Shown here one piece after another: positions 11,844 to 22,855 of a DNA stretch of 64,000 nt. Source of the stretch: Marsupella aquatica (Eukaryota; Marchantiophyta); the NCBI GenBank assembly GCA_973895155.1, contig OZ316896.1, forward strand, positions 4,898,001 through 4,962,000, in the 5' to 3' direction. Within the stretch, counting starts at the first letter, position 1. Each line of letters opens with the position of its first letter. The translations under genes and the position numbers were made by a program. The notes beneath the pieces are model-generated. The model worked only from the letters and a program-made list of their open reading frames with translations, searched no databases and was not told the origin of the DNA.

Positions 11844-12797
11844 CTAAAAAGTGCGGTCGATCTTGAGTTCGTCATAGCCGAACATGACCTTGCAACCCTC
11901 GCGCGTCGCGAATTTTTCCTCGTCGGGAACCACCGTCTTCCGGTACTCCGGGTCCTCGTACAAACTGAGGAGCGCATCCATGTCCGCGGCCCAAAGCTCT
12001 GCTGCAGCGTCAAACTCCATTACAGGTAACCCCATGCTCGCCGCCTTTTGCCTTGCTTCCATGCTGTTGTGAAACTGCAAAGCGCAAGGCACACGAAGCA
12101 AGTCAACACACTCATTTTTGGGAGCGCGCTCTCCTCACGCTCAGAGTATGAATAATTGTATCGAAAGCTTCCGTCGAGTCAGACATCAACAGATTCAATT
12201 AAAACGAGATTGAGTGACTCGATCGACGACAACATCGACAACCTCCGCGCCAGTGCCTGAAGAAATTTCGCACGAAGAGTCACAGTAGTCCTAACTCATA
12301 ACCTTGAGAAGAGAATCTTTCTGCAAGAGCGAACAACAGCAACTGTAGGAACTGAGACGGGCGCTGTGCGGACGTTCATTGAGGTCGATTAGTTGTATTG
12401 GGAAGATTATGTGGAGCATAAAATCAACACATCAAATCAAAAAGGAACCTTGGTGACTCGACCGACGACAAAATCAACGATCTTCGCGACCGTGCCTGAC
12501 GAAATGTCTCACGAAGAGTCGAAGAAAAATGGAGTCCTGATGTCCTGACCTTGAGAACAGGATCTCTCTGCAAGAGAGCACAACAGCAACAGACTGTAAG
12601 GTGCGGTACTGAGACGTAACCTGGTTATACTTGAGGATCTTTTCCTGGACAATTCGAAGGCTTGAAAACAGAGGCGCGTGTTCCTCGGACCAGTACCGGT
12701 GGAACTCCTCGTCGGTAAGCTCAGGATTCTTGTTGAAAAATACGGTCATCTTCATGTAACGCTTGCTCCCTTTCGCAGATTCTCCTTGCGACGCCAT
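11844..12797 (-). CDS. EthD-domain protein, two exons
   Basis: Exon 1 is 12797-12621 and exon 2 is 12074-11844, giving 135 residues. The 546-bp intron has donor CAG|GTTACG and acceptor TTTGCAG|TTT, in phase 0. The ATG at 12797 is chosen because the frame upstream has only a TTG. The protein is one EthD domain (dimeric alpha+beta barrel). Residues 15-43 match its first half (NPELTDEEFHRYWSEEHAP, with the conserved W and EEH). Residues 60-135 match its second half (DPEYRKTVVPDEEKF, then VMFGYDELKI). The closest pattern I know is the fungal small EthD proteins of about 110-140 residues, some annotated as dehydratases of pigment or polyketide pathways. The reaction here cannot be told from sequence. 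No signal peptide or membrane segment is visible, so it is probably cytosolic. Fungal-to-plant transfer followed by intron gain is an inference. Confidence 0.82.
12180..12617 (-). repeat. Tandem duplication inside the EthD intron
   Basis: About 175-200 bp at 12,180-12,357 and 12,419-12,617 share matching blocks in the same order. These include TGACTCGAYCGACGACAA, GTGCCTGAMGAAAT, CACGAAGAGTC, ACCTTGAGAA, CTGCAAGAG and ACTGAGACG. The copy next to exon 1 ends at the used splice donor. In the distal copy the matching position reads GCCCGT instead of GTTACG, so the duplicated donor is lost. Confidence 0.75.
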
Positions 12798-12829
12798 GAT
12801 CGATGACGCCAACGATTTACTGCACTAGA

Positions 12830-13500
12830 ATGTCTTTGGATCTTTGGTACTGCTGTACTCTGTCCAAAGTGTTGAGGTGACAATTTTCAGTGCCTCGCTC
12901 GGATTAGAGTCTCTCGAAAAGTCTCGAATGATGATGTTCAACAGATTAATTTCGTCTGGCAGGACCTTCGTCTCGCTTCGAATTGACCGACCGAGGTTGT
13001 CCAGACTCCAGGGTCAGACCGTCTGCAGTGCTGATTGTAGAGAATAAATGTACAGTGTTAATAGTTTCCACAGAGCAGATTCGCTTCATCGTCATCAGAT
13101 TGTTGAGATTTTTAGAAGATGGATTTATTCGATTGGAAACACCAAGCGTGGTACCTAAGTTGCCAGAGTTACAACACACGACAAGGGGAGTCACCTGAAT
13201 CTAAGCAACGATGAGACAGTTAGAATTGACCAATCACTAGTGAGCATAAGACAAGTATGCTACAGACGAGGCACGGATCTCTAAACAAAGACGGGACAAA
13301 CGACAGGGAGAGATCGTGATCTCCAATACCGTCCCTCGATCGACTAATGGGAAAATAGCATCGACTAATGGGAAAAGAGCATGGAATTATACTGTACATG
13401 TAACTAAGAATAATCTACTCAACTACCCGACAACACTACCAACACAAAAAGTCTAAACTTCAGGAGTTCAGGAGTTTAATCCTCCTGCTGCAGGAGCTGT
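12830..13500. other. No gene recognised (upstream of the EthD gene)
   Basis: Holds the presumptive promoter of the EthD gene. Short frames only. ATCGACTAATGGGAAAA occurs twice in tandem at about 13,338-13,378. Confidence 0.4.
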
Positions 13501-13565
13501 TGGTGAGCTGTTGGTAAAGTGGCTGCAGGATCCAGAAATGTACCAGCAGGAGGCTGCCTGTCAAG

Positions 13566-13960
13566 TTCCCGTCGGTAATGTTGTTGCTGTGCGAGGTGGT
13601 GCAGTAGCCAATGCTCCGCCAGAAGCTGCTGCGCTCAAGAAGATCACATATCTTGAGATTGCCAAGAAGAAGTGCAAGGCAATGTCAAAACTCGCTATGT
13701 TCCGGTCGGCGATGTTGTTGCCGTGGGAGGTGCGGGGGGAGGTGGAGCACTTGCTAATGCTCCACCAGGAACTGCGCACTCACACATCATGAGATTGCCA
13801 AGAACAAGTACAAGGCAATGTCGAATCTCGCCGCTACGGTGCACTAAGACGTCGTGAGACTGCCAAGAAGAAACACAAGGCATGTCAAATCTCGCTACTC
13901 CGGTGCACTCAGACATCGTGAGATTGCCAAGAAGAAGTACAAAGCAGCGTGAATCTCGCT
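13566..13960. repeat. Tandem repeat, 136-bp and 64-bp units
   Basis: The anchor GAGAYTGCCAAGAASAARYR recurs at about 13,655, 13,791, 13,856 and 13,920, giving periods of 136, 65 and 64 bp. The two long units also share a first half that reads PVGNVVAV...VANAPP and PVGDVVAV...LANAPP on the plus strand. The repeat therefore probably expanded from a coding segment, in which the second half read roughly EIAKKKCKAMSKLA. The later, shorter units lack the first half and the frame is broken. No family recognised. Confidence 0.8.
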
Positions 13961-14375
13961 GCTACAATCAAGAATAACTTTCATCCCCGCCATTGAGAAG
14001 TTTGATAAAGATCTACTGTAGTCCTTTCAAACAACGCTTTTGGTGGAGCTCTTCTTCAACGCCAAAATGTTCTTGAAACAGAAGTGGCAACGTGCTCATC
14101 AATGTCCGAACGTACTTTCCTCGAACAGTACTTCAAGACCACCGCACCGTTGGTACCTGAGGTTGTCTCTACAAGACCTTGGACGCAGTTTGAGTATTAT
14201 TTTAGTAAAGTTACACTCTCAACATTATTTAGTCTAACAAAATTTAATTTCCGTGCACATATTGATTTGGGCAGTGACTACTTTACTAGGACATATTGAT
14301 TTGGGTAGTGCATGTAAGTAATGTTATAATGTGTTATGACACTAATAGTTGGGTAGTGCAGGTAAATCAAGAACT

Positions 14376-15380
14376 ATAATACACAGTTGCGCCACTTTTT
14401 AGAGTGGTCGTCGTTCAAATTTGCACGGAACAAAAATTAAAAAATCTGGTCAAAGGTAAGCAATAAAACCAAAGTGTGAATTAAATTTAGTGTGAGTCAC
14501 AAAAAGTTGCACCGATTGCCCAAGACAAGCAAGAATAATTACACTAGACACAAAAAAAGAAGTGAAAGACTTTAATAAAATGCACAAGGGCCAATGCACA
14601 AGGGATCAAGGAGTATACTCACATGCAAGTTTATATTGTACATATTCATTGTAGACATATATTACATATTGTGTGCATCATAATTTTGTGTAATAATGGT
14701 AAAAGTAGTTTAATTGCTAATAATATTTGTCACTAGATCAATAAAAAAAGATTCTCCCAATATTTGTGGTGATGTTAGAGTTATTTATAGTGTCATTTTC
14801 AATGCAAAAAACAAAAGTAATAGAGCCCAAAGACAATAGAAGCACATGGTATGGGCATTGATAGCAAGGTATCGGGCCAGGGGCACACTCGCAATGTAGG
14901 GTAGCCCCGTAATCTCACATGGGTGGGGAGGGGGGGGCGAACGAGTGGAGTGACGGTGAATGTGAAAAAAAGAAGACCAAAAATAAGAAAATGGGGAAAA
15001 GGGGGAGGTTAAGGTTTAAAAGGAACATATATAAGAGAAAAAAAGGAAAAGAGGAAACAAAACGGGGAAAAAACACCTCTCATTTAGTTTTACTTTTGTG
15101 GTTGTCATAGCCAGTTGTCTTTTGCACAAGTACATCTTTTATTCAAGAATTTTTGTGTGCAAGGAGAAAAAAGAAAAAAAGAAAAGGAAACTTTTGTGGC
15201 TGCCATAGCCACTATTTTGCACAATGATATCTTTCACTCAACAAAAGTTTTTGTGCAACAATGTATTTTAACAATTATTATTTTTATTCAACAATTATCT
15301 TTTGCACCACGTACGATCTATTTCTCAACAACATCTTTAACCAAACAACATCTATTATGCAATGCACGGGGATTGAAAGG
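14376..15380 (+). mobile_element. Non-autonomous Helitron-like element A
   Basis: Left block 14,376-14,425 contains GTTGCGCCAC, then TAGAGTGGTCGTCGTTCAAA. The right end near 15,360-15,380 reads TGCAATGCACGGGGATTGAA, a decayed version of the hairpin end of element B. Just before it, from about 15,110, short degenerate repeats of the type CATCTTTTATTCAA occur. No Rep/helicase coding remains. The interior is AT-rich with A-rich frames of no known function. Boundaries come from comparison with element B. Confidence 0.5.
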
Positions 15381-15435
15381 ATATCGAGAGAATGGTCATC
15401 TTTGCTAAACCCTAAAACACTAAACCTGAAACTGA

Positions 15436-16130
15436 TAATATAACGTTGCTCCAATTTATAGTGGTCGCCATTCAAATGCATGGGCATTTTGGGTAAAACA
15501 AAACAAAACAAAGAAAAAGACTCACTCCTTCTTAGTTTCCTTGATTTTTTACTTCATAGAACATCTTTCGCAGAACAATAGCTTGGGTGAAAATCCCATT
15601 TTTCTTTTAACATCTTTTACTTCACGATATGCCAACATGACAATTTTTTCTCAACGACATCTTGGCCGACACAACATCTTTTTTCTCAACGACTTCTTGG
15701 CCGACATGACATTTTTTTGCTCAAGATCTCTTGGCCAACACGACGTCTTTTTTCTCAACGTCTTCTTGGCCAACATGACATCTTTTTTTCTCAATGACCT
15801 CTTGGGCGACACGACAACTTTTTTCTCCATGACCTCTTGGTTGACACTACATATTTTCTTTCAACGACCTCTTGGCCAATACAACATCTTTTTTTCTCAA
15901 TGACATCTTGACCAACACAACTTCTTTTCTCTCAATGACCTCTTGGGCCACACGACATCTTTACTCTCAACGACCTCTTGGGCGACACGACATCTTTTCT
16001 CTCCACGACCTCTTGGGCAACACTACATCTTTTTTCTCCATGACCTGTTGGCTGACACTACCTCATTTTTTTCTCAATGACATCTTGGCCGACAGAACTT
16101 CTTTTGTGCAACGCACGGGTATTGAGCTAG
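15436..16130 (+). mobile_element. Non-autonomous Helitron-like element B with minisatellite
   Basis: The left block at 15,436-15,480 resembles that of element A (TATAGTGGTCGCCATTCAAA). About 12 copies of a 35-36-bp repeat follow at 15,650-16,105 (core CTCAACGACCTCTTGGCC then GACACGACATC). The 3' end is GCAACGCACGGG, an AT-rich spacer and GCTAG, followed by T at 16,131. That is the Helitron layout of hairpin, CTRR end and insertion before T. No coding capacity remains. The frames at 15,541-16,138 are translations of the repeat. Confidence 0.65.
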
Positions 16131-19010
16131 TAATGTAATAATGTGTTGTGACACTAATGGTGTATGATATTAACGACCTTCACCTATAAAATTGTGTCAC
16201 ATATTATTCTTACCCACAATTTTTTTAAAGTCATTATTTTACAAGACTAGGCAGTGCAAATAAATAATCTGTGTGATACTAATAGTGTATGATACTAATT
16301 TCGGTCACCAAGTCCAATGGTGTCACATACTCTTATTACACACAATTTTTTAAGTCATTTATTTTACAAGAGTTGACAATCTTTGTCTCATTCAACATGT
16401 TTCGTGTGGCCACTTCAACAAGACATGAATTTTTTTTGACTAGAAACTAGACTAAGATAGTTTGATCTCAAAGAATAATGGGTCACATCCCGGGTCACAT
16501 TAGATTCACCTTAGATTTCACTTTAGAGTTCTTGGCAAAAATGTTCTCGCCTAGTGCGTGGACCAGGGTCCACTTTAGTTTTCTTGGCAAATTAAAATAT
16601 TCTTGCCTAGTGTATTACTGCCCGGGGTTCACTTTTGGTTTCTAGGGGGAAAACTTTTTTAGTGTGTCACTGGAAAATTGGGAATTTTTTTTAAATGGGG
16701 GTGACAGTAAATAGTGTCACTTGCAGGAATTTAAGGCTCGCACAGTAATTAGTATGTGTGACACTAATTTTGGGTGATACTAATTATTTACATAGACTAA
16801 TTACTATAAAGAGTGTAATTTACTGTGCATTTAACATACTACAAATAGTGTACTAGAGAAAGACTAGTTTGGAATCATTGTATGGCCCCCAATTTTTTGT
16901 AAAGGAAACTGCAGCACATGGTACTACAATAATTATGGACCCCATGAGAGATCCCTTCCAAAATTCCTGGCACCAGAGCGTGCCACATCAACAACAACCG
17001 CAACAAACAAAACTCATCAGTTTTATGAATCAATTTACAGTTTTCATTCGTGTTTGCGTCAATTTTGGTGTAAATTTTGGGACGTCATGCCGTAAAAAGA
17101 AATGTAAAATTTTAGAAATGCAAAGAGCAAGACCGGTAAAATTGTCACTATGTAACTGTTTTAGTTACGTATCCAATTTTAAAAATTAAATTCAAAGATT
17201 TAAAAAGTATTTTTCAAATAATAAACAATGACTAATAACTAACTTGATAACTTCCTTGTTAAAGGGTAATTGGCACATGGAGTAAGATTTTCAGCCTTTT
17301 GCAATTCAAGCAAACTGCCACCTATGGTAGGAACTTGAACTCAATGAATTGATTCAATTCATTTGATCAGACATTGATCTGGTTTCAAATGGACTTGCCA
17401 CGGATTGACTATTGACACTTGTAGCTTGAGAATTTGGTTGCATGTAGCGAAAAAGCCTGATTTTGACAATTACTTGTGATAACCATGTTGTCGACTTTGG
17501 CCTGCAAAGCAAAGTATTCATGTGGCAGTTGAAAAAATGTCAACTGCTCAGGCATGGCTGAATGGGTCCACAATTGATTTTGTGAGAAAATCTAATCTAA
17601 TCTAAACAATACAAGCTGTAAAATCTAACCTATTTGTCCAACACAACATGACTACCAACTTCACTTCTTAATCAGACTTCTCTCATTTGAAAGCTTAAGC
17701 GTTGCCCTTCTCCATTTGGTGAATAGTTGCGTCAAGGTCATGAGGCTATTAACCTCTAATTCAAAACTTGTCAAATTCAGACTTCAGTGAAATCTCCAGA
17801 ATTTCCAATAATTTGAAAGTACAAAGACAAATCAGGTAACAAATATTCTACAAAGAGGACTGAGCTACTAGAAAGCTTAGGGTTCCTTGCTTAAAAAAGC
17901 ATATTTCTCAATTGATCTCGAGAAAGTAGTCTTCTCAACTCAAATTGAGTGCCTAGGGCAATTTAGTGGTCAAATATAGTGTCATCCAATGCCCAAATCA
18001 ACTAATGTAAACAAAATTGTGCCTTGGGTTTATTAATTAATGTTCTAAAATTAGTGAAAATATCTCATAGATCTTAAGTGTTTTAATGTGTGCTAGCAGA
18101 GCATATTATGGACCATATTAGCCTCTCAAAACGCAAGCTCAAACAAGGCCTAAAAAATTTAGCCCCCCTCCACGAACTAATTTGCTAGGAGACAAGTTGG
18201 AGACACACTTCATCTAGATGTCACATAGTTCTTTGGCTCTTCTTTGACAAGGGAAGATCTCATGAGGGGCATGTGAGTCCACTTTTAATATAAATTATTC
18301 AAAATAGAAATGGACCAAGCAGCCAGAAAATAGACCTCTAAGAGAGGTGGTCTAAGATGAAGAGACCTCCAAGAGAGGTGGTCTAAAGTCTGGGGCAAAA
18401 CTGTGCTCCTCATAAGCAAAATTTGGGCCCCATTCCATTCCATGCCATGTATGTATGGCAACAGATTAAGTTCTGTACATATATTGTACACAAACAGTTC
18501 AGCCAATTACAACTAATGAAATTTAGTGTCCATTTTTCTGAGTCACTCTTTGGCTCGAGTTCAAGCACTACCTATTAATGTAGTGCCAAGCTGGTTTGCT
18601 CAAAAACTAATCACACCCTTGACCAAACTTACCTGGTCACAATATGGTGTACAATAAGTTCTTGGGCCATTTTCCCTCATCACCTCAATTGAACTTTGTT
18701 CAGTCATTAATTAGTCTTGGATCCTTGTGAAAACTTTAATGAATTTAATTTTTTATGCACTTTTAAGAATATTTTGTCACCCTAGTATAAAGAGTGAATC
18801 TTCAGTGTATACATTGTTTTTAAACTGAAAAGAGTATGATAACATTCTGGCGTTGAGTTGTTTCCTAAAATGAGAAAGTATTAATGTTTTGTGCAGATCC
18901 TGCGCAAGCCAGGATGGCACTCTTGTACAATGTTGTTGAAGCGATGCAGTCCAAAGAATACTGGTGTACTAGTGAGGCTGATAAGATTATTGTGGAAGGA
19001 GCCTTGTACA
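16131..19010. other. No gene recognised; TGATACTAAT-type repeats
   Basis: 14,310-14,360 and 16,131-16,860 share degenerate blocks such as TAATGTGTTRTGACACTAAT and GTGTATGATACTAAT, probably host sequence of one older repeat around the Helitron-like copies. From 16,860 on, AT-rich unique-looking sequence with only short frames. GACCTCYAAGAGAGGTGGTC is duplicated at about 18,331 and 18,364. Confidence 0.45.
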
Positions 19011-20068
19011 CTACCGTCTTCCCCCGAACACAAGGCCTGGGCACTATATTTGAATAGTGAGCCAAGGGGCGCTCTATTTGAATATAGTGCCCAGGGTGCT
19101 GTGTTCAAGTTTGAAGTCAATGTTTTCATTTTTTGAACTTGTGGCGCTGTGTTTGAAATGTGGCGTTGTGTTCAAATTTAAGGTAATGTGCTTGAATTTT
19201 GGCATTGTGAGATGCATGTAAGGTGTAAGTAGGAATGATAGGCATAGAAGTTATGTGTATTAGAGAGGAGTGTGTTCAAGTTTAGGTTTTTTGACTTCCC
19301 AACAATATTTGCTCAGTCAAAGGATGTGTAGCTAAATAATTGAACCACTGAAATTACACAAGGGGAGAAATCAAATTTGCAATAGAAAACAATACCTGAC
19401 AAACCATACTTACCAAGTGTATTATTATCACTTAGTAAAACATATTCGTCCACTTTTCACAGTTGTTCGGTTACTGTGGTCAATTTGCTCGTTTCTACTA
19501 TTTAATCTTTCTTCATGCAGTCTGGAATGTTAGTGAGACTGCTTTGTTTCTATTGGAGTGCCTTGATCTTGAGGGCAATGGAAAATTGGAAATAAAGAAA
19601 GTGAGTTGTCAGACCTACTTATGCACGTAGGTACTATGGGTTTCTTTGACGAGACGTTGTGGCGTCAGTCAGAGGTTGATGTGAATGTCTGTCAAAAGTT
19701 CACACAGCAGAACAATATATCGATACTTCCAGATTGCTGCTTAACATTTTGGAAACAGCACACACTTCTCCAAGAATGAAGGATTTTGAAATTAGCTTAC
19801 ATTTCTCAAAGGACAATGGATTTTGTAATTTGAAAGAGCGGATGTGTCAGACTATTTTAACTAACGTATTGTAGTTGCAACCCGGTTACATTTCTCCTAT
19901 AGTCACTTGTGCACATTTTCGAACACAAAGTGAACTTTGAACACAGCACCCAGGTGCTGTGTTAATATGACATTGTGTTTGAGTGAAAACGTCTTTTTTG
20001 CCTAAAGTCCCTGTTTTGACCATATTCGAACACAACGCCCGGGCACTCTGTTCGGGGGAAGACAGTAG
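19011..20068. mobile_element. TIR DNA element without transposase (possibly CACTA-like)
   Basis: The left end reads CTACCGTCTTCCCCCGAACA from 19,011. The right end, read as reverse complement from 20,068, starts CTACTGTCTTCCCCCGAACA. Inside both ends a subterminal motif of the type GAACACAGNGCCCRGGCRC repeats in both orientations (19,020-19,170 and 19,925-20,050). The middle has no open frame of note. CA precedes CTAC on the left, giving CACTA; the matching right end is GGCCTAC rather than CACTAC, and I see no clear target duplication. The superfamily is therefore uncertain. Confidence 0.65.
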
Positions 20069-21382
20069 GCCCCCAAACTATTTTTCCAGCCCTGGTCACA
20101 AGGAACTCCCAGATTTGACCCAAAGGGATAATAATCTTCTCCAGGTTTGGCATCTACTTGTGGCAGCTGACCTTAGTTGTAATTACAATGGGAAGTTTGA
20201 GCACTAGGAGACTGATTGTAGTCTTAAGCAACTTGATGAGCAGATCTACCAGCTCATGCTTAATTAAACCACCACTAGCCCCGATGCAAAACCTGGTGGA
20301 TCCAGGTTACTAAAGTAAGGCCAAATTTTTTTCAGAAAGTATAACATTCCACTCTTTTGTCCTCCCCTAACATATGGCTAGTGGCAATTTAAGGCAGCCT
20401 CATTCAGGCAGTAGAAGCCATGTATGCTAGTGTACCCTACAGAATAAGATGGAGATTTTGAAGACATCCCTAAGGATCAGCATGCCAATGAAGATTTTGA
20501 GTACATCCTTACAGAAGACCATGCCAATCGCAAAGAAGACTGAGATTTGCAAGTGGTTGGTTGGCTGGGGGGCAAGCAATCATGTGAGGGGTAATAAGAG
20601 TTATTTTTTACTTCTAGAACACCTCGGTCCTCTTGTCAAACCACTGCTAGCGGCACTAACATGCCCATTACTGGTAAGGGTATATCCAGGTTGATAACAA
20701 AGATCTCAATAATGTTTTGTATGTGGGTGTTTGCAAGAATTTTACCGTCTCACTGATGAGGATCATAATGTTTTGCTTGATTCCATGTCTTGCTATCTCT
20801 TTGACAAAAGTAACCCTCGCCCACCTTTTCTTTATGGGGTTTCCCTTTTCTGTATGGGGTTCGTGATCGTTGTAAGCTCCAACACAGATTTCACCTTCAT
20901 CAGAGGATTGAACTTGGGGGGGGGGGGGGGTATTAATTTTCTGTACTGACTTAAATTTCCAAGATAATTTTTTGGTCACCGTCACCATTTTTCAATGAGG
21001 AGATTCTAGAAACAATCCTCACATGTATTTACTACATTTACTCTAGACCCTTAGATCTTCTTCCATTAGGTCTCCCTAGATTTAAGGACAACTGTCAGAT
21101 TCTAGGTAATGGGTTGGTGAGAAACTGGTGGATGGGACCCAAAAATGCTGGCTAATCCTTCTAACTGGAGGTCAAGTTTGGCAAAGTTGAGTGTTAGGAC
21201 CTTATCAACTAGCAAGTATCAGTCACTTTCATCAGTCATTGGATTGTGGATTTTTCCTACTCAACAAGGCTGCTGAGTTGGAATAATGACACGGGAAAGT
21301 TAGCCAAGTGTATTTTCCCCTAAGGGATTTTCATCTGGTGAGGAGGCAAAGTGAGTGAGGTCAGGCAGCGAAAAAGGGATTC
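20069..21382. other. No gene recognised; G-run
   Basis: No coding or RNA gene recognised. A run of about 14 G lies at 20,916-20,930 within a frame of no family. Confidence 0.4.
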
Positions 21383-21385
21383 AAT

Positions 21386-21422
21386 AGGGGGTCTCAAATA
21401 TCGGTCTGGCTGATTAATATGG
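21386..21422 (+). repeat. Harbinger left terminal inverted repeat
   Basis: AGGGGGTCTCAAATATCGG followed by TC; preceded by AAT at 21,383-21,385. Confidence 0.93.
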
Positions 21423-21945
21423 ACGACCATTTTAGGTTCGGGCGGACGTGGCTAAAACTTGTGCGGCACTCCCTATGCATGGCCCGCACACTCCGATTGT
21501 GGGAGTTTACCATTTCCCGTGACCCGTTTGGCACAAACGGTCCGTGGAATTTGAAATGGTGGTCATCTCCACATGGTATCCTGTCATACACAAACTTCCG
21601 CTCTCACAAGAGGGAAATGCTATCGCGATCAGGTCGGGAGCTTATCGTCGATGATTGCAAATTGATCAGAGGGACGAACCGTAGTGTGTGTCGACGGAGA
21701 GTTTAGCATCGACGGGGCGCCAATGCCAACGAGCTTATCATCGGTGAGACGCCAATGCGCACGAGCTTGAATCAACAGTCGTGAGTAAGTCCTCTTGACT
21801 CTTGACATGCATGCTCTGTTGTCCATTGTTGTCTACCTCGCATGAAAATATTTGGTGCCTGAGTATATATTTTTCTTTGCCACAGGAAGAGATGGCACAG
21901 TGAACATCCCTATCTGAAGTGGACAATAGTAGGGGCAGAGGCATC

Positions 21946-22596
21946 ATGATCACATTTCGAGCAGCATTAGTGTGGATAGCCAACTACATTGCGCCTAATC
22001 CCTATCCTCGAAAATTTGTCTATCAAGCCTGCTCTGAGAGACTACCTAGTGGTCAAATTTGCTCTAAGTCACTTGAGTTTGGCCCATGTCCCAAACATGA
22101 CGAAGCTCATGTGTGGAAGTTTCGATTTAGGGTCATTATTTTTGATGCTATTTACGGAGAAACGCGTCCTCTCCATGTCAACTTGTGGGACATGGCTTTT
22201 GTACTACTTCGATGCTCAGCTGAGGAATTTAGTGCATGGACCAAAATTCAGCAACTCGGGTATATGCAAGCACTAATGGAGGGCACTCCACGAGCAAAGG
22301 TAGTCCTGAAAACAACAGATCAGGATGTGGTAGTCCATAAATTAACATTGTTGGACAACCCACACATCCCTCTACCTATAGCAAGAAGGGCTTGCCGGAC
22401 TCCTGAAGCAGTCGGTAGTAGCAGTTCTTACCCCACACCAGGCAGATCCATGTGTACTCCACAGAAATTGCCCCCTTACCACACACCAGGCAGATCGAGC
22501 ACACATAAACAGGGCGACAAACAGGGGAGTGCCAAGAAACTATTTGAAGATCTCTGTAGGGCCATTAGGAGCACTGATTTAAGTGACATTGAGTGA
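21946..22596 (+). CDS. RPA1-like OB-fold/zinc protein carried by the Harbinger element
   Basis: 216 residues from the ATG at 21,946; the frame extends upstream only to a GTG. Residues 20-100 resemble the C-terminal DNA-binding domain (DBD-C) of replication protein A large subunit. They show YQAC (Cys29), then Cys39, Cys48 and His51 or His55 as candidate zinc ligands. After these come the OB-fold strand WKFRFRVIIFDA and the segment NLWDMAFVLLRCSAEEFSAW, where RPA1 has a similar F-D...A...LG-SAEE pattern. Residues 100-140 fit the following strands (KVVLKTTDQ). The tail (about 140-205) is rich in Ser, Thr and Pro (YPTPGRS, YHTPGRS). RPA1 binds single-stranded DNA in replication and repair; here only one domain is present. 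It sits 260 bp upstream of the transposase on the same strand, inside the TIRs, so it moves with the element. The frame is intact while the transposase is broken. The function in transposition is unknown. Confidence 0.72.
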   Translation: MITFRAALVWIANYIAPNPYPRKFVYQACSERLPSGQICSKSLEFGPCPKHDEAHVWKFRFRVIIFDAIYGETRPLHVNLWDMAFVLLRCSAEEFSAWTKIQQLGYMQALMEGTPRAKVVLKTTDQDVVVHKLTLLDNPHIPLPIARRACRTPEAVGSSSSYPTPGRSMCTPQKLPPYHTPGRSSTHKQGDKQGSAKKLFEDLCRAIRSTDLSDIE

Positions 22597-22855
22597 TTTT
22601 AATGAGGGCAGGAGGTAGGGTTTATGGCTTGTTATGTAGGCCGAACCTTTCAAAGGTGGGCAATTAGGGCTTTAAATGTACTGTGTAACGCCTTGTACTA
22701 TTGTGTTGGATTCATTGTGTAATTCATATGCCTACTATAAATTGAAAGCCTGCCTTGGCATTTTGCACATTGCAGGGCAGGATTTTGTGGTTTGCTTGAA
22801 TCAATTTGCCATGTATGTGTTGTTGTGTCACAGGGTGAAGGAGCCATTCTGAATT

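Noticed and set aside
15541-16138. Frames with repeated SQRPLGRHDIF-type residues
   Set aside because: They are translations of the 35-36-bp minisatellite.
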